Assembly: GCF_004023625.1 (NCBI RefSeq)
Contig: NZ_RPDJ01000002.1
Span: forward strand, 416,407 to 480,406
From: Streptomyces cavernae
GTDB lineage: Bacteria > Actinomycetota > Actinomycetes > Streptomycetales > Streptomycetaceae
DNA length: 64,000 nucleotides
Reading direction: 5' to 3'
Below are positions 16,256-24,716 of this stretch, one piece after another. Both the position numbers and the translations under genes were made by a program. A model generated the notes under the pieces. It was not told the DNA's origin and did no database searches. It saw nothing but the letters and a program-made list of their open reading frames with translations. The number at the start of each line of letters is the position of its first letter. Positions within the stretch are counted from its first letter, which is position 1.

Positions 16256-17814
16256 CCACGGCAACGCGTCACGAGCAGCTGTTCCGGCTGCCCGACCTCG
16301 GCGAAGGGCTGGCCGAGGCGGAGATCGTCGAGTGGCAGGTCGCGGTCGGCGACACGGTGACCGTCGACCAGGTCGTGGTCGAGGTCGAGACCGCCAAGGC
16401 CGCAGTCGAGGTGCCGGTCCCGTACGCGGGCACGGTGTTGCGGCTGCACGCGGAGGCGGGCACGGCGCTGGCGGTGGGGGAGCCGCTGATCACCGTGGGG
16501 GCCGGCGCCCCCGCCGGGGCCGACGGGTCCGTTTGCGGGCCCAGGCCCGAGGAGGCGGGTGGCGCACCGGAGCCGGTGGTGCCGGCCGACGCGGCGGCCG
16601 AGCGTTACCGAGAGGAGGAACAGGCCGGATCCGGCAATGTGCTGATCGGCTACGGCACCGGCCACGGCCCGGCGACCTCGCGCCGCCGCCGTCGGCGCGC
16701 CGCCGCGGCAGCGGGCCCGTCCGCGAGCGCCGCGCCTGCCGGAGCCACCGGGAGCGCCAGTGCCGCGCAGCGATCGGGCGCGGGCGACAGCGGCGCCGTA
16801 TCGGCGGGCGGCGACGTATCCTCGCACGCCGCATCCGACACCGCGGCTGCCACCGCCATCGCTTCGCACGCCGTACCCGACACCGCGGCTGCCACCGCCA
16901 TCGCGTCGCACGCCCCCCGGGCGATCTCGCCCCTCGTACGGAGGATGGCCCGGGACCACGGCGTCGACCTCGCCGGCGTGTCACCGTCCGGCCCGGCGGG
17001 AGTCGTCCTCAGAAGGGACGTCGAGCAGGCCATCGCCCGGGCCGGGCAGACCGCGAGCCCGAGCGCGGCCCACAAGGCCGCGGCCCCCGCCCCCGCACGG
17101 CAGGAGCCGACCACGGCGGCCGGCCCCGAGCGCATCCCCCTGCGCGGAATCCGCCGCGCCGTCGCCGACAAGCTCTCCCGCAGCCGGACCGAGATCCCCG
17201 ACGCCACCACCTGGGTCGACGTGGACGCGACCGGGCTGCTCGAGGCAAAGAAGGCGCTGGAGTCCGCCGGAACCGGCATCCGCATCGGCCTGCTGGCGCT
17301 GTTCGCCCGCATCTGTGTCGCCGGACTGCGCCGCTTCCCCGACCTGAACTCCACGGTCGACACCGAGCGCCGGGAGATCCTCCGCCACGACGAGGTGCAC
17401 CTGGGCTTCGCCGCCCAGACCGAACGCGGGCTGGTCGTCCCGGTCGTCCGCGACGCCCACCTCATGACGACCGCCCAACTGGCCGCCGAACTCGCCCGGT
17501 TGACCGAACTGGCGCGCGGCGGGAACCTACCGCCGCACGCGCTGACCGGAGGCACCTTCACCCTCAACAACTACGGGGTGTTCGGCGTCGACGGATCCAC
17601 ACCGATCATCAACCACCCTGAGGCCGCCCTCCTCGGCGTGGGCCGCCTTGTCGACAAACCCTGGGTCGTGGACGGTCAGTTGACGGTCCGCAAGGTCACA
17701 CAGCTCTCCTTCAGCTTCGACCACAGGGTCTGCGACGGCGGAGTGGCCGGTGGCTTCCTGCGCTTCGTGGCCGACTGCGTGGAGCGCCCGGCGATCCTGC
17801 TCGCGGACGTCTGA
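16252..17814 (+). CDS. bkdC: Branched-chain 2-oxoacid dehydrogenase E2 (lipoamide acyltransferase)
   Basis: The protein has 520 aa. Residues ~8-85 form the lipoyl domain with lipoyl lysine K49 in ETAKAAVEV. A long Ala-rich linker follows, including a 14-residue repeat coded at 16822-16914. The E1/E3-binding domain is at ~224-262 (ISPLVRRMARDHGVDL). The catalytic domain ends with SFDHRVCDGG, where H491 and D495 are the acyltransfer residues. The enzyme passes branched acyl groups to CoA. No E3 gene is in this operon; a shared dihydrolipoamide dehydrogenase elsewhere is expected. Confidence 0.93.
   Translation: MTTATRHEQLFRLPDLGEGLAEAEIVEWQVAVGDTVTVDQVVVEVETAKAAVEVPVPYAGTVLRLHAEAGTALAVGEPLITVGAGAPAGADGSVCGPRPEEAGGAPEPVVPADAAAERYREEEQAGSGNVLIGYGTGHGPATSRRRRRRAAAAAGPSASAAPAGATGSASAAQRSGAGDSGAVSAGGDVSSHAASDTAAATAIASHAVPDTAAATAIASHAPRAISPLVRRMARDHGVDLAGVSPSGPAGVVLRRDVEQAIARAGQTASPSAAHKAAAPAPARQEPTTAAGPERIPLRGIRRAVADKLSRSRTEIPDATTWVDVDATGLLEAKKALESAGTGIRIGLLALFARICVAGLRRFPDLNSTVDTERREILRHDEVHLGFAAQTERGLVVPVVRDAHLMTTAQLAAELARLTELARGGNLPPHALTGGTFTLNNYGVFGVDGSTPIINHPEAALLGVGRLVDKPWVVDGQLTVRKVTQLSFSFDHRVCDGGVAGGFLRFVADCVERPAILLADV
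16822..16914 (+). repeat. 42-bp in-frame tandem repeat in the bkdC linker
   Basis: Two near-identical 42-bp copies start at 16822 and 16864 and a 9-base partial copy starts at 16906. Each encodes a 14-residue Ala/Thr-rich unit beginning SHA. Being in frame, it only lengthens the flexible linker between lipoyl and binding domains. Confidence 0.85.
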
Positions 17815-17838
17815 TCCGCCGACCCCACCCGTAGACCC

Positions 17839-17930
17839 TCAGCCCGGCCCATCGCTCCTCAGCCCTGCCCATCGCTCCTCAGCCCGGCCATCGCTCCTCA
17901 GTCCTGCCCATCGCTCCTCAGCCCGCCGCC
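17839..17930. repeat. About four 20-bp tandem repeats downstream of bkdC
   Basis: Units beginning at 17839, 17859, 17879 and 17898 share CTCAGCCC, GCCCATCGCTC with one-base differences and one 19-bp copy. Next to it, two copies of CAGCCCTTCCGTG lie near 17947-17979. The 220-bp gap between bkdC and the paaN fragment holds nothing else recognisable. Confidence 0.8.
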
Positions 17931-18034
17931 TCTCAGTCCCTGACACCCAGCCCTTCCGTGTGACCCCAGCCCTTCCGTGCCTCCGCCCCGGGGCGGACTG
18001 CGCCCACTGACCTACCGAAGGCCAGGAGTTCCCG

Positions 18035-18350
18035 ATGTTCACCGACTTCTACGCCCGCCACGCGGACCTGCTCCAGCAGGCCGGGGAGCACGCCGCCGAC
18101 CGCGGCTACTGGACGCCGTACCCGGAGACGCCCAGCACCTCCGTCTACGGAGCCGAGGCACCCCAGCAGGGCGAGGCCGCCTTCCGCGCCCTCCTCGGCA
18201 ACCCCTTCCCGCTGGAAGGGCACCCCACCGCCGGCACCTCCCCGCCACCGAGTTCTCGCCCTGCGGCTTCCCACTCGACGTCAGCTACCCGTACATCGCC
18301 CCCGACACGGCCGTCGCCGCGGCCAAGGCCGCCGCCAACGCCGCCCTCAG
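18035..18350 (+). pseudogene. N-terminal fragment of a second paaN, frameshifted
   Basis: The first ~65 codons from the ATG at 18035 match the start of PaaN (FYARHADLLQQAGEH, RGYWTPYPETPS). After about 18240 the match continues in another frame as TEFSPCGFPLDVSYPYIAP then AVAAAKAAANAA, so a frameshift is present. The homology then stops abruptly near 18350 after about 20% of the normal length. It is a broken relic joined to the next fragment. Confidence 0.65.
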
Positions 18351-18738
18351 GTCACCGCGCCAGGTACCGCCGAGGCCACGCTGAGGGCGGCCGTCGGCTG
18401 GACGCACGTCCTCGGCAAGGAGGAGGTCGTCGTCCGGGACTCACCGGGTTCGCCAGCAGCCGCCTGGTTCTCGCCCTCGGCCTGGAGGCGATCCGCATGG
18501 TCGAGGAGGCGTCGCCGAACCGGAGGCCGTCGACACGGCCATGCGCCTCGGCTACCGGCACCCGATGGGACCGCTGCGTCTGACCGACCTGGTGGGTCTG
18601 GACGTACGGCTGGCCATCGCCGAGCACCTGCACTCGACGCTCGGGGAACGGTTTGCCCCGCCGCGACTGCTGCGGGACAAGGTCGCCTGCGGTGAACTGG
18701 GACGCAAGAGCGGTCAGGGGTTCTACACGTGGCCGTGA
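18351..18738 (+). pseudogene. C-terminal fragment of a 3-hydroxyacyl-CoA dehydrogenase, frameshifted
   Basis: Pieces of a PaaH/3-hydroxybutyryl-CoA dehydrogenase follow in three frames: [10 protein letters not shown] with [10 protein letters not shown], then FASSR and [11 protein letters not shown], then the intact end from about 18521 ([32 protein letters not shown], stop at 18738). The NAD-binding N-terminal domain is missing. Together with the preceding paaN piece this is a deletion scar of a former phenylacetate or beta-oxidation cluster. Confidence 0.7.
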
Positions 18739-18797
18739 GCGGCATGAGCGGCATGAGCGGCATGAGCGGCATGAGCGGCAGAGCGGCATGAGCGGCG
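18736..18797. repeat. About seven 9-bp tandem repeats (TGAGCGGCA)
   Basis: The 9-mer TGAGCGGCA repeats five times perfectly from 18736 to 18780, then once with a missing base and once with a changed last base, ending at 18797. It begins at the stop codon of the dehydrogenase fragment. Confidence 0.85.
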
Positions 18798-18825
18798 AGA
18801 CGGCGAGATCGAGGCCGGCCCCCAT

Positions 18826-19470
18826 CTATGTCGCCCGGACGGCGGCGACGTCGGCGTGGACGGCGATGACACCATCGATGCCCTGGCAAAGGCCCACGAC
18901 CACAGGGACGAGACGTGGTTCCGGGACGTGACCCCGCAGGGTGACGGCTCCGTCCCGGACCTCGACCGCGAGCGTGCCCTCTTCCAGGCCGAGGATGCGC
19001 CCCAGGACGTCGTGCTCGACCTCGCGGCGGATCTCGGCGTCGGAGCGGACGAAGGTGTTCAGCAGGTCGCTGCGGCTGACGATGCCGGTGAGGAGACCGT
19101 TGTCGCCGACCACCGGCAGCTGCTTGACGTGCCGCCTGCGGAGTTCCCGCGCGGCCTGGGGGATCGTCCAGTCGGCGCGCGCGGTGAAGACGGGGCTGCT
19201 CATGAGTGCGCCCGCGGTCCGGGCCCGGGCCTTGCCCCAGGCGCGCTCGTCGCTCCCGTCCTGCCCCTGCGGATCGGGCATGCCGGTCTCATGTCGCAGC
19301 ACGTCGGACGCGGACACCACGCCGATGGGGGCGCCGTCGTCGTCGACGACCGGTGCCGCGGCGATTTCGTTCGCATCCAGCAGGGCGGCGATCTCGTGGA
19401 ACGGTGTGTCGGGGCGGAGCGTGACGACCTCCTGGGTCATCACGTCACCGACCGTGCGGCGGTACAGCAT
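18826..19470 (-). CDS. CBS-domain pair plus BON-domain protein
   Basis: The protein has 214 aa. Two CBS motifs come first (VGDVMTQEVVTLRPDTPFHE at ~8-60 and AGALMSSPVFTARADWTI at ~85-140), which together usually bind adenine nucleotides. The BON domain follows at ~145-212 (RREVEHDVLGRILG, DGAVTLRGHV). Such proteins are common stress-induced Streptomyces proteins and probably sense energy state, perhaps at the membrane. The ATG at 19470 has GGAGG eight bases upstream; longer starts add only a low-complexity Arg/Ala-rich lead. Confidence 0.85.
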   Translation of the reverse strand: MLYRRTVGDVMTQEVVTLRPDTPFHEIAALLDANEIAAAPVVDDDGAPIGVVSASDVLRHETGMPDPQGQDGSDERAWGKARARTAGALMSSPVFTARADWTIPQAARELRRRHVKQLPVVGDNGLLTGIVSRSDLLNTFVRSDAEIRREVEHDVLGRILGLEEGTLAVEVRDGAVTLRGHVPEPRLVPVVVGLCQGIDGVIAVHADVAAVRAT

Positions 19471-20088
19471 GGCATCGGCCTCCTCCGCTTCGCGGCGGGC
19501 GGCGCACCCAGCCTCTGCGGCCCTGCCGGCGCGGCCACGCCGTCTCCCCATTCATGACAGCACGGCGTCGCCTGGGCGACCAAATGGCGTTCGGCCTGGC
19601 GGGAGGGCCGGTGGTCCTACTGACATGCGGCGGAGGGCCGGTTTCGGCTGGATGTTCTGGGCCGGGGGCGTCCGTCGGTCTCCTGCCCTTGCGACCGTCG
19701 CCGTGGTGGTGCACCGCGACGTCGTGGAGCCGTATCGCCGTGTCAGGGCCCTTCGGCAGCTGCCGGAGATCCGGAAGGATGTTGCGGCGCACCTCGTCGG
19801 CCGGTCGTCGGCCCCGGCCGCGACGCGGCGCTGTACCGCCGTCGGGGGTCGACGATGTCGGTGAGTCCGGTGAATTCGGTGTCGCAGGGTCCGGTCGGCT
19901 TCGGCCGGCAGGTCTTCCATTGCCAGGCCGGGCCGAACAGATGGTCTCTCACGGCTCTCGGCGGCTCGGCGGCTCGGCGGCTCGGCGGAACAACGTGAAA
20001 CACCCCCGGCGGTGGAGACCACCTGAAATGATCGAAGAAGCCCTCACGACGCAACTGACGCTCACGATCACCAGCCGGGAGGCTTCCG
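19471..20088. other. Intergenic region, no gene supported
   Basis: In these 618 bp I find no frame with a recognisable domain on either strand. It includes the 8-bp repeat array at 19957-19988. Promoters of the flanking divergent genes must lie at its ends; GGGAGG six bases before 20089 is the ribosome site of the next gene. Confidence 0.5.
19957..19988. repeat. Four 8-bp tandem repeats (CTCGGCGG)
   Basis: CTCGGCGG occurs four times without error from 19957 to 19988, about 100 bp upstream of the acetyltransferase gene. Confidence 0.9.
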
Positions 20089-20565
20089 ATGGAGGTAATG
20101 CTGCGAGAAGTGAGAGACACCGACCTGCCCGTTTTCTTCGCTCAGATGAACGAGCCCGAGGGGATCCGGATGGCAGCGTTCACTGCCAAGGACCCATCGG
20201 ACAGCGACTATTTCTATTCCCACTGGGCACGGATCCGCCAGGATCCAGCGGCTGTCAATCGCACCGTCGTCGGCGAAGGCGGTGAGATCGTCGGGCACGC
20301 TGCTGTGTTCGGCCCGCCCGAGGAACGCGAGGTCACGTACTGGATCGGGCGACAATACTGGGGCCGAGGAGCCGCTACCGCCGCGTTGCGCGAGCTCCTT
20401 CGTGTCGAACCTGCGCGCCCGCTGCACGCCCGCGCGGCTGCGGACAACGTCGGCTCCATCCGGGTCCTGGAGAAGTGCGGATTCGTCGTCACCGGCAGCG
20501 AGCGGGATTTCGCGAACGGGCGCGGCGAGGAAGTCGACGAGGTGCTCCTCACTTTGCTCGGCTGA
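20089..20565 (+). CDS. GNAT-family N-acetyltransferase
   Basis: The protein has 158 aa and follows the RimJ/RimL-like GNAT pattern: start LREVRDTDLPVFF, strand YWIGRQYWGRGAATAALREL carrying the acetyl-CoA pyrophosphate loop (Q/RxxGxG/A), and the end NVGSIRVLEKCGFVVTG. It transfers acetyl groups from acetyl-CoA to an unknown amine. The ATG at 20089 is favoured over 20098 because GGGAGG is six bases upstream. It is surrounded by relic DNA, with no operon partner. Confidence 0.85.
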   Translation: MEVMLREVRDTDLPVFFAQMNEPEGIRMAAFTAKDPSDSDYFYSHWARIRQDPAAVNRTVVGEGGEIVGHAAVFGPPEEREVTYWIGRQYWGRGAATAALRELLRVEPARPLHARAAADNVGSIRVLEKCGFVVTGSERDFANGRGEEVDEVLLTLLG

Positions 20566-20600
20566 CCCCGCTTCGCTGACAGGGAACGAGGGGCCAGGGG

Positions 20601-20687
20601 TCGTTCCCGATCCTGCTGTTCGTCCAGTTCCTGGCGATGACCGTCGTCGGAGGGCTCGGCACGATCTGGGGCGCGCTCCTGGGTGCC
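20601..20687 (+). pseudogene. Short remnant of a LivH/LivM-type permease
   Basis: About 29 codons read SFPILLFVQFLAMTVVGGLG then TIWGALLGA, the conserved loop of branched-chain amino acid ABC permeases (normally FLxMxVxGGLGTxWGxxLGA). Neither upstream nor downstream sequence continues the family. Recognition rests on one motif, so confidence is moderate. Confidence 0.4.
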
Positions 20688-21055
20688 AAAGGGTTCGGTG
20701 ACGCCCCGGCGGCTCGGCTCCGGGTCCGGCAACCGGCACGTGCCGGGTCCGGAGAGGGAGTACGGTTGCGGCACCGAGCGCACCTCGCACGCCGTCATCG
20801 GTTTCGGCGTCGCCCTCGGGCAACGGCACAGGCCGGTGTACATCGGATCCGGCCGGAAATGAGCCGCATCATGCCTCCTGGCCCCTACTCCCACGCCGCC
20901 GCCTCCCGTATCCGGTCAACGCGCAGAGCGGTAGTGGATCTCCCGGCTTCCGGGATGCCCCGAGGCATTTCTGTATCTCGCCCACGGCCGTGGACCGACC
21001 AGCACGTCTGAACCGGTCGGCACGGCTCTGAACCGCTCAAGAGGATGCGAGACAC
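20688..21055. other. Intergenic region, no gene supported
   Basis: Apart from the permease remnant just upstream, nothing recognisable is seen. Two copies of TCTGAACCG lie near 21008 and 21029. The part before 21056 should contain the promoter of the small Cys-rich protein. Confidence 0.4.
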
Positions 21056-21328
21056 ATGTATTCACAGGACTCGATCTCCGGCCGCCGCCGTGGCCGTCCC
21101 GAACCGACCGCGGAGATGCTCTCCGGACTGGCCTGCCTCATCTGCGGTACCGACTTCCGCAGCGCACCCGACCCGGAACCGGTGGTGGTTTCCCACCGCG
21201 GCGACAAACAGCTCATCGCCTGCCACGGGACATGCGCACGCATGGCGAGCGGTTCGGTCGACGGTCTGGAGGAGACGCCCCTCCCGCTGGCCGAGCGCGT
21301 CCGCAGGCACCAGGGCGGCGGCCTCTGA
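21056..21328 (+). CDS. Small cysteine-rich (probably zinc-binding) hypothetical protein
   Basis: The protein has 90 aa. C27 and C30 form a CxxC (CLIC), and C56 and C60 form a CHGTC pair about 26 residues later, a likely single zinc site of ribbon type. The N-terminus is Arg-rich. There is no signal peptide. A GAGG motif precedes the ATG at 21056 by about 11 bases. Function is unknown; a nucleic-acid-binding or regulatory role is only a guess from the zinc-ribbon layout. Confidence 0.6.
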   Translation: MYSQDSISGRRRGRPEPTAEMLSGLACLICGTDFRSAPDPEPVVVSHRGDKQLIACHGTCARMASGSVDGLEETPLPLAERVRRHQGGGL

Positions 21329-21433
21329 CCCGGATATCGGGCAGCGACATGAGCCGCTGAGAAGCGATGAGTTTCGTCATGGCTCCTGGTCTGTATCCGC
21401 AACAGACCATCAACCGCACTCGAGGAGAGCACC

Positions 21434-22012
21434 ATGACCGCTGTCTACACGTGGGACGTCTTTGCCACCCTCGACGGCTACGGCTCCTACGGTCCCGAGG
21501 GCGACTGGGGCGGCTACTGGGGAAAGCATGGCCCTGAGTTCCTCGACAATCGCCTTGCCGTGATCAGCGAAAAGCAGCGGATGGTTCTCGGGGCCAACAC
21601 CTTCCGGCAGTTCGTGGAGCTGCTGGGGCCGATCCCAGTGAGCGACCTCGACCCGGTGAACTCCCGGATGCTGAGCATGCCGACAACGGTGGTGTCGACG
21701 ACGCTCGCAGGACCTTTCGCATGGCCGGACGTGACCGTCGTGGCCGGCGGCGCCGTCGATGTCGTCGCCCGGCTCAAGGAGGAGTCCGAGGTGCCGTTGC
21801 GCTCGCACGGCAGCCTGTCGGTGAACCGGGCGCTGATGGCCGCGGGGCTCGTCGACCGCGTCCAGGTGACGATCTTCCCTGTGATCAGCGGTCAGACCGG
21901 GACCGACCCCGTCTTCGAGGGCGCGGCCGACTTCGACCTCGAGCTGATCGAGAGCCGTACATTCGACGGCCGTACTCAAGAGCTCATCTACCGGCCCACC
22001 CTGCACAGCTGA
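21434..22012 (+). CDS. Dihydrofolate reductase/RibD C-terminal family protein
   Basis: The protein has 192 aa, a usual length for single-domain RibD_C proteins. Visible features are the start YTWDVFATLDGYGSYG, VLGANTFRQFVELLGP, VSTTL followed by PDVTVVAGG, and the end ELIYRPTLHS. The fold binds NADPH, but most stand-alone actinobacterial members have no assigned substrate. GAGGAG precedes the ATG at 21434. It is probably a single-gene transcript; the downstream neighbour is convergent. Confidence 0.85.
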   Translation: MTAVYTWDVFATLDGYGSYGPEGDWGGYWGKHGPEFLDNRLAVISEKQRMVLGANTFRQFVELLGPIPVSDLDPVNSRMLSMPTTVVSTTLAGPFAWPDVTVVAGGAVDVVARLKEESEVPLRSHGSLSVNRALMAAGLVDRVQVTIFPVISGQTGTDPVFEGAADFDLELIESRTFDGRTQELIYRPTLHS

Positions 22013-22154
22013 CAAAATCAGCAGTTGCCTGGCGCCTGTGGGCCGTGTCGGAGTACGGCGGTGATCGGCCAGCGCCTGGCGTGCTGACGTCGAGACGCAC
22101 CTCTTCGGGCACGAGGGAGCACGGCGGACAGGTAGGTGCACAGGGGTGGCCGGG

Positions 22155-23066
22155 CTACTGCCCGTCGGCGGCGACGTCCCAGTGCTCGATGATCTTCCCG
22201 TCGACCACCCGGAAGAGGTCCGCGACGTCGTACGCGGAGCTGAAGACCCACACCAGGTCCCCATCGGCGAGGGTGTTGCCGAACTGGGTCCCGCCGCCGC
22301 CGGTGGGCGGGGCGCCACCGTCGGAGGCGCTGCTGGGCGAGGGGGCGTTCTGCGTGTCCTGCTGCAGCAACTGCTTCAGCGGACCCGTTCCGTTCGCGAT
22401 GATCGGGTTGTGCTGGTAGTACCGCGGATCCCAGCTCTTGTCGATCACCGTCACGTCACCGTCGGACAGCTTGCGGTACGCGGTGACGGCGAACTTCCGG
22501 TTCTTCTCCTCCAGTTCCTCGGACAGGGTCGGGGCCCCCTTCGGGTACCGGTAGACGTCGCTGAACAAGGAGTTCCCGCTGGCCGTCTTCGCCGGGACCG
22601 TCTGGGTGATGCCCCAGTGCTCGACCAGCTTGCCGTTGCCGACCCGGTACAGGTCGATCCTGGCTTCGCCGGTCGCCTCGTTCGCCGGGGTGCCCGACGC
22701 GTGCCAGTGCACGGCCACCAAGTCACCGTCAGCGGCCACGTGCTTGACGGTTGCCACCGCACCGGGAATCTTCGCCTTCAGCTTCTTGAACTGCTGGATC
22801 TGCCCGTCCGCTCCGCCGAGCACCGACTTGTCGTGCTGCACGTAGTCGGTGCCGACGAGTTCCCTCACCACGTCGGTCTTGTTCTTGTTGAACGCCTCCG
22901 CGTACAGGCGCAGAACGAGCGCCTTGTTCCGGTTCTCGGACGCTGACGACGCGCCGGCCGCGGAGGACGTCGTCGACGGGGTGGCCGGATCGGTTCCGGA
23001 CGTGCTGCAGGCGGTCGCCAAGCAGACCACGGCAGCAAGCCAGGGCAGAGTCTTCCGGTATCTCAC
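22155..23066 (-). CDS. Lipoprotein with two SnoaL/NTF2-like domains
   Basis: The protein has 303 aa. A lipoprotein signal ends at Cys20 (LATAC). Two SnoaL-like halves follow: one around NKALVLRLYAEAFNKNKTDV with YVQHDKS and LVEHWGITQ, a second around YYQHNPIIANG and IIEHWDV. The repeated QH and EHW patterns are typical of SnoaL-like polyketide-cyclase folds, but no reaction is known for exported members. The linker is Gly/Pro/Ser-rich. The GTG at 23066 was chosen because GAGGAG lies six bases upstream and the signal peptide then starts correctly. Confidence 0.8.
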   Translation of the reverse strand: MRYRKTLPWLAAVVCLATACSTSGTDPATPSTTSSAAGASSASENRNKALVLRLYAEAFNKNKTDVVRELVGTDYVQHDKSVLGGADGQIQQFKKLKAKIPGAVATVKHVAADGDLVAVHWHASGTPANEATGEARIDLYRVGNGKLVEHWGITQTVPAKTASGNSLFSDVYRYPKGAPTLSEELEEKNRKFAVTAYRKLSDGDVTVIDKSWDPRYYQHNPIIANGTGPLKQLLQQDTQNAPSPSSASDGGAPPTGGGGTQFGNTLADGDLVWVFSSAYDVADLFRVVDGKIIEHWDVAADGQ

Positions 23067-23311
23067 TCGCGACTCCTCTGTGCGGATCAGGTTCCCGGCG
23101 CTGACGTGGCATCGCTGTACCGCCGACGCCGTCGCGGCCCTGGGCGTTGTTCTGTTCATTCACGTCCCCCTCGTCTTGACCTGCACCTCCATCCCATCGC
23201 GGCTCCCTCATGCGTTCACTCCGCCGACCAGCGGGATCACCCCCGCCGACAGGCTGGAACGTCCTTTAGGGAGGGAGTCGTTGCGGACCCTGTGGGGGCA
23301 CGGGTACCGGG

Positions 23312-23395
23312 TCCATCGGCCGCTGGACCACGCCGGACGATGTCGACCGCGCCGTCGAGGCGCTGGTCGCCGCCGCCCGCGCAGGCGCCGTATGA
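23312..23395 (+). pseudogene. C-terminal remnant of a class-V PLP aminotransferase (cysteine desulfurase-like)
   Basis: Twenty-seven codons ending in TGA at 23393-23395 read SIGRWTTPDDVDRAVEALVA then AARAGAV. This is the typical end of IscS/NifS-type proteins (S-x-G-R-[WF]-T-T-x-x-[DE]-V-D-R). Upstream in the same frame the family match disappears, so only the last ~5% of the gene survives. The rest of the 23067-23433 gap shows no gene. Confidence 0.45.
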
Positions 23396-23433
23396 ACGCG
23401 TCCGACGGTCCCGCCACTCCGCTGCCGACACGG

Positions 23434-23976
23434 TCACCGCGCTCGCTCGGCGGCCGGTTGGCGGGGCGCTGAGAGGTCCTGGGTGCCGAGGGCCGCGCGA
23501 ACGGCCTGTCGGCCTGCCTGATCGATGGCACGGAGCCGCGTGATCACCGTCTCCAGTCCGTCATGGATCGCGGCCAGCTGTGCGGCGGGCATGTCCCCGA
23601 ACAGCCCCACGGCCAGCTCGTCCCGCCCCTCGCGCAGGTCGTCGGTGAGGGCGCGGCCCCGTTCGGTGAGGGAGACCAGCGTGGCACGCCGGTCGGTGGG
23701 ATGGCCGGCGCGGATCACCAGCCCATCGGCCTCCAGGGCGTCCAGCAGCCCGGTGACGTTGCGCGGAGTGACCCCCAGCTGTCCGGCCAGCGCCCGCTGG
23801 GTCATCGCCCCGTCCTGGAGCAGCGCCCACAGCAGTCCCGCCCGTGCCCGGGTCAGGCCGTGCTCGGCGACACCGCGCTCCATCATCGTGCCGAGCACTT
23901 CGGCCAGCTCGAAGAGCCGGTCCAGTGAGACGCTGGCGGAAGCGGCCCCCTCCGGAATATCGTGAAGTGACTTCAC
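23434..23976 (-). CDS. MarR-family transcriptional regulator
   Basis: The protein has 180 aa. The winged helix-turn-helix is visible as MTQRALAGQLGVTPRNVTGL followed by the wing GHPTDRRATLVSLTERG, with the family DxRA signature. It probably represses itself and the divergent methyltransferase gene. The GTG at 23976 was chosen with GGAGG nine bases upstream. A perfect palindrome covers this start codon. The long Ala/Arg-rich tail beyond ~150 is unusual but of unclear meaning. Confidence 0.85.
   Translation of the reverse strand: MKSLHDIPEGAASASVSLDRLFELAEVLGTMMERGVAEHGLTRARAGLLWALLQDGAMTQRALAGQLGVTPRNVTGLLDALEADGLVIRAGHPTDRRATLVSLTERGRALTDDLREGRDELAVGLFGDMPAAQLAAIHDGLETVITRLRAIDQAGRQAVRAALGTQDLSAPRQPAAERAR
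23962..23976. promoter_or_regulatory. Palindromic operator overlapping the marR start
   Basis: GTGAAGT, a central G, then ACTTCAC form a perfect 7-bp inverted repeat at 23962-23976, including the GTG start of the MarR gene. MarR proteins bind such palindromes, so autorepression is inferred. It is about 70 bp from the divergent methyltransferase start. Confidence 0.5.
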
Positions 23977-24044
23977 TATGTGGTACCTCCGCAAAACATC
24001 GTAGCCCTCAGAGCACCGCTGTCGAGGAGGACGGTGAAAGCGAC

Positions 24045-24716
24045 ATGACCGAGACCGCCCCGCCGACCAGGCGCCATCCGCTCTTCGCCCGCTTCTACGC
24101 CAAGGTCGCCGGCCCCGTCCTGAACAGGGCAGGCATTGCCGAACACCGCACGAACCTGCTGTCCGGCCTGACCGGCGAGATCATCGAGATCGGCGCCGGC
24201 AACGGACTGAACTTCGCCCACTACCCGCCGGGCGTGAAGGAGGTACAGGCCGTCGAACCGGAGCCGAACCTCCGTGCCCTGGCCGAGCGGGCCGCCGGTA
24301 CGGCCCCGGTGCCCGTGGAGGTGGTCGACGGGATCGCCGAGCAACTGCCCTTCCCGGACGCTTCATTCGACGCGGCCGCCGTCTGCCTGACCCTCTGCTC
24401 GGTGACCGACCCCCACGCCGCACTCGCCGAACTCCACCGCGTCCTGCGGCCTGGCGGACAGCTCCGCTTCTTCGAGCACGTACGCGCCGACTCACCCGGC
24501 ATGCGCCGGGTGCAACGCGCGTTGGACGCCACTGTCTGGCCCCTGCTGATGGGCGGCTGCCACACCGGCCGCGATACCGAATCCGCCATCACGGCCGCCG
24601 GGTTCGTCCTCACCTCGGTGGAGAAGTTCACCTTCCCCGAGACCCGCTTGCCCTCCCCGTCGGCCACTCACATACTCGGCGCCGCCGAGCGACCCCGGAT
24701 GGAAGGTGCCCCATGA
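24045..24716 (+). CDS. Class I SAM-dependent methyltransferase
   Basis: The protein has 223 aa and is of the UbiE/COQ5-like class. Motif I is IIEIGAGNGLNFAHY (SAM-binding glycines), followed by the acidic VEPEPN, motif around LPFPDASFDAAAVCLTLCSV, and LRPGGQLRFFEHVR. Close relatives are often annotated as phospholipid or small-molecule methyltransferases; the substrate is not evident. It is divergent from the MarR gene and overlaps the GerW-type gene by 4 bp (ATGA), so these two are co-translated. Confidence 0.85.
   Translation: MTETAPPTRRHPLFARFYAKVAGPVLNRAGIAEHRTNLLSGLTGEIIEIGAGNGLNFAHYPPGVKEVQAVEPEPNLRALAERAAGTAPVPVEVVDGIAEQLPFPDASFDAAAVCLTLCSVTDPHAALAELHRVLRPGGQLRFFEHVRADSPGMRRVQRALDATVWPLLMGGCHTGRDTESAITAAGFVLTSVEKFTFPETRLPSPSATHILGAAERPRMEGAP

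Noticed and set aside
13691..16264. An 857-codon reverse frame under bkdA/bkdB
   Set aside because: It is mostly a shadow of bkdAB. Only its final part, outside those genes, has meaning, and that is annotated as the bkdR relic.
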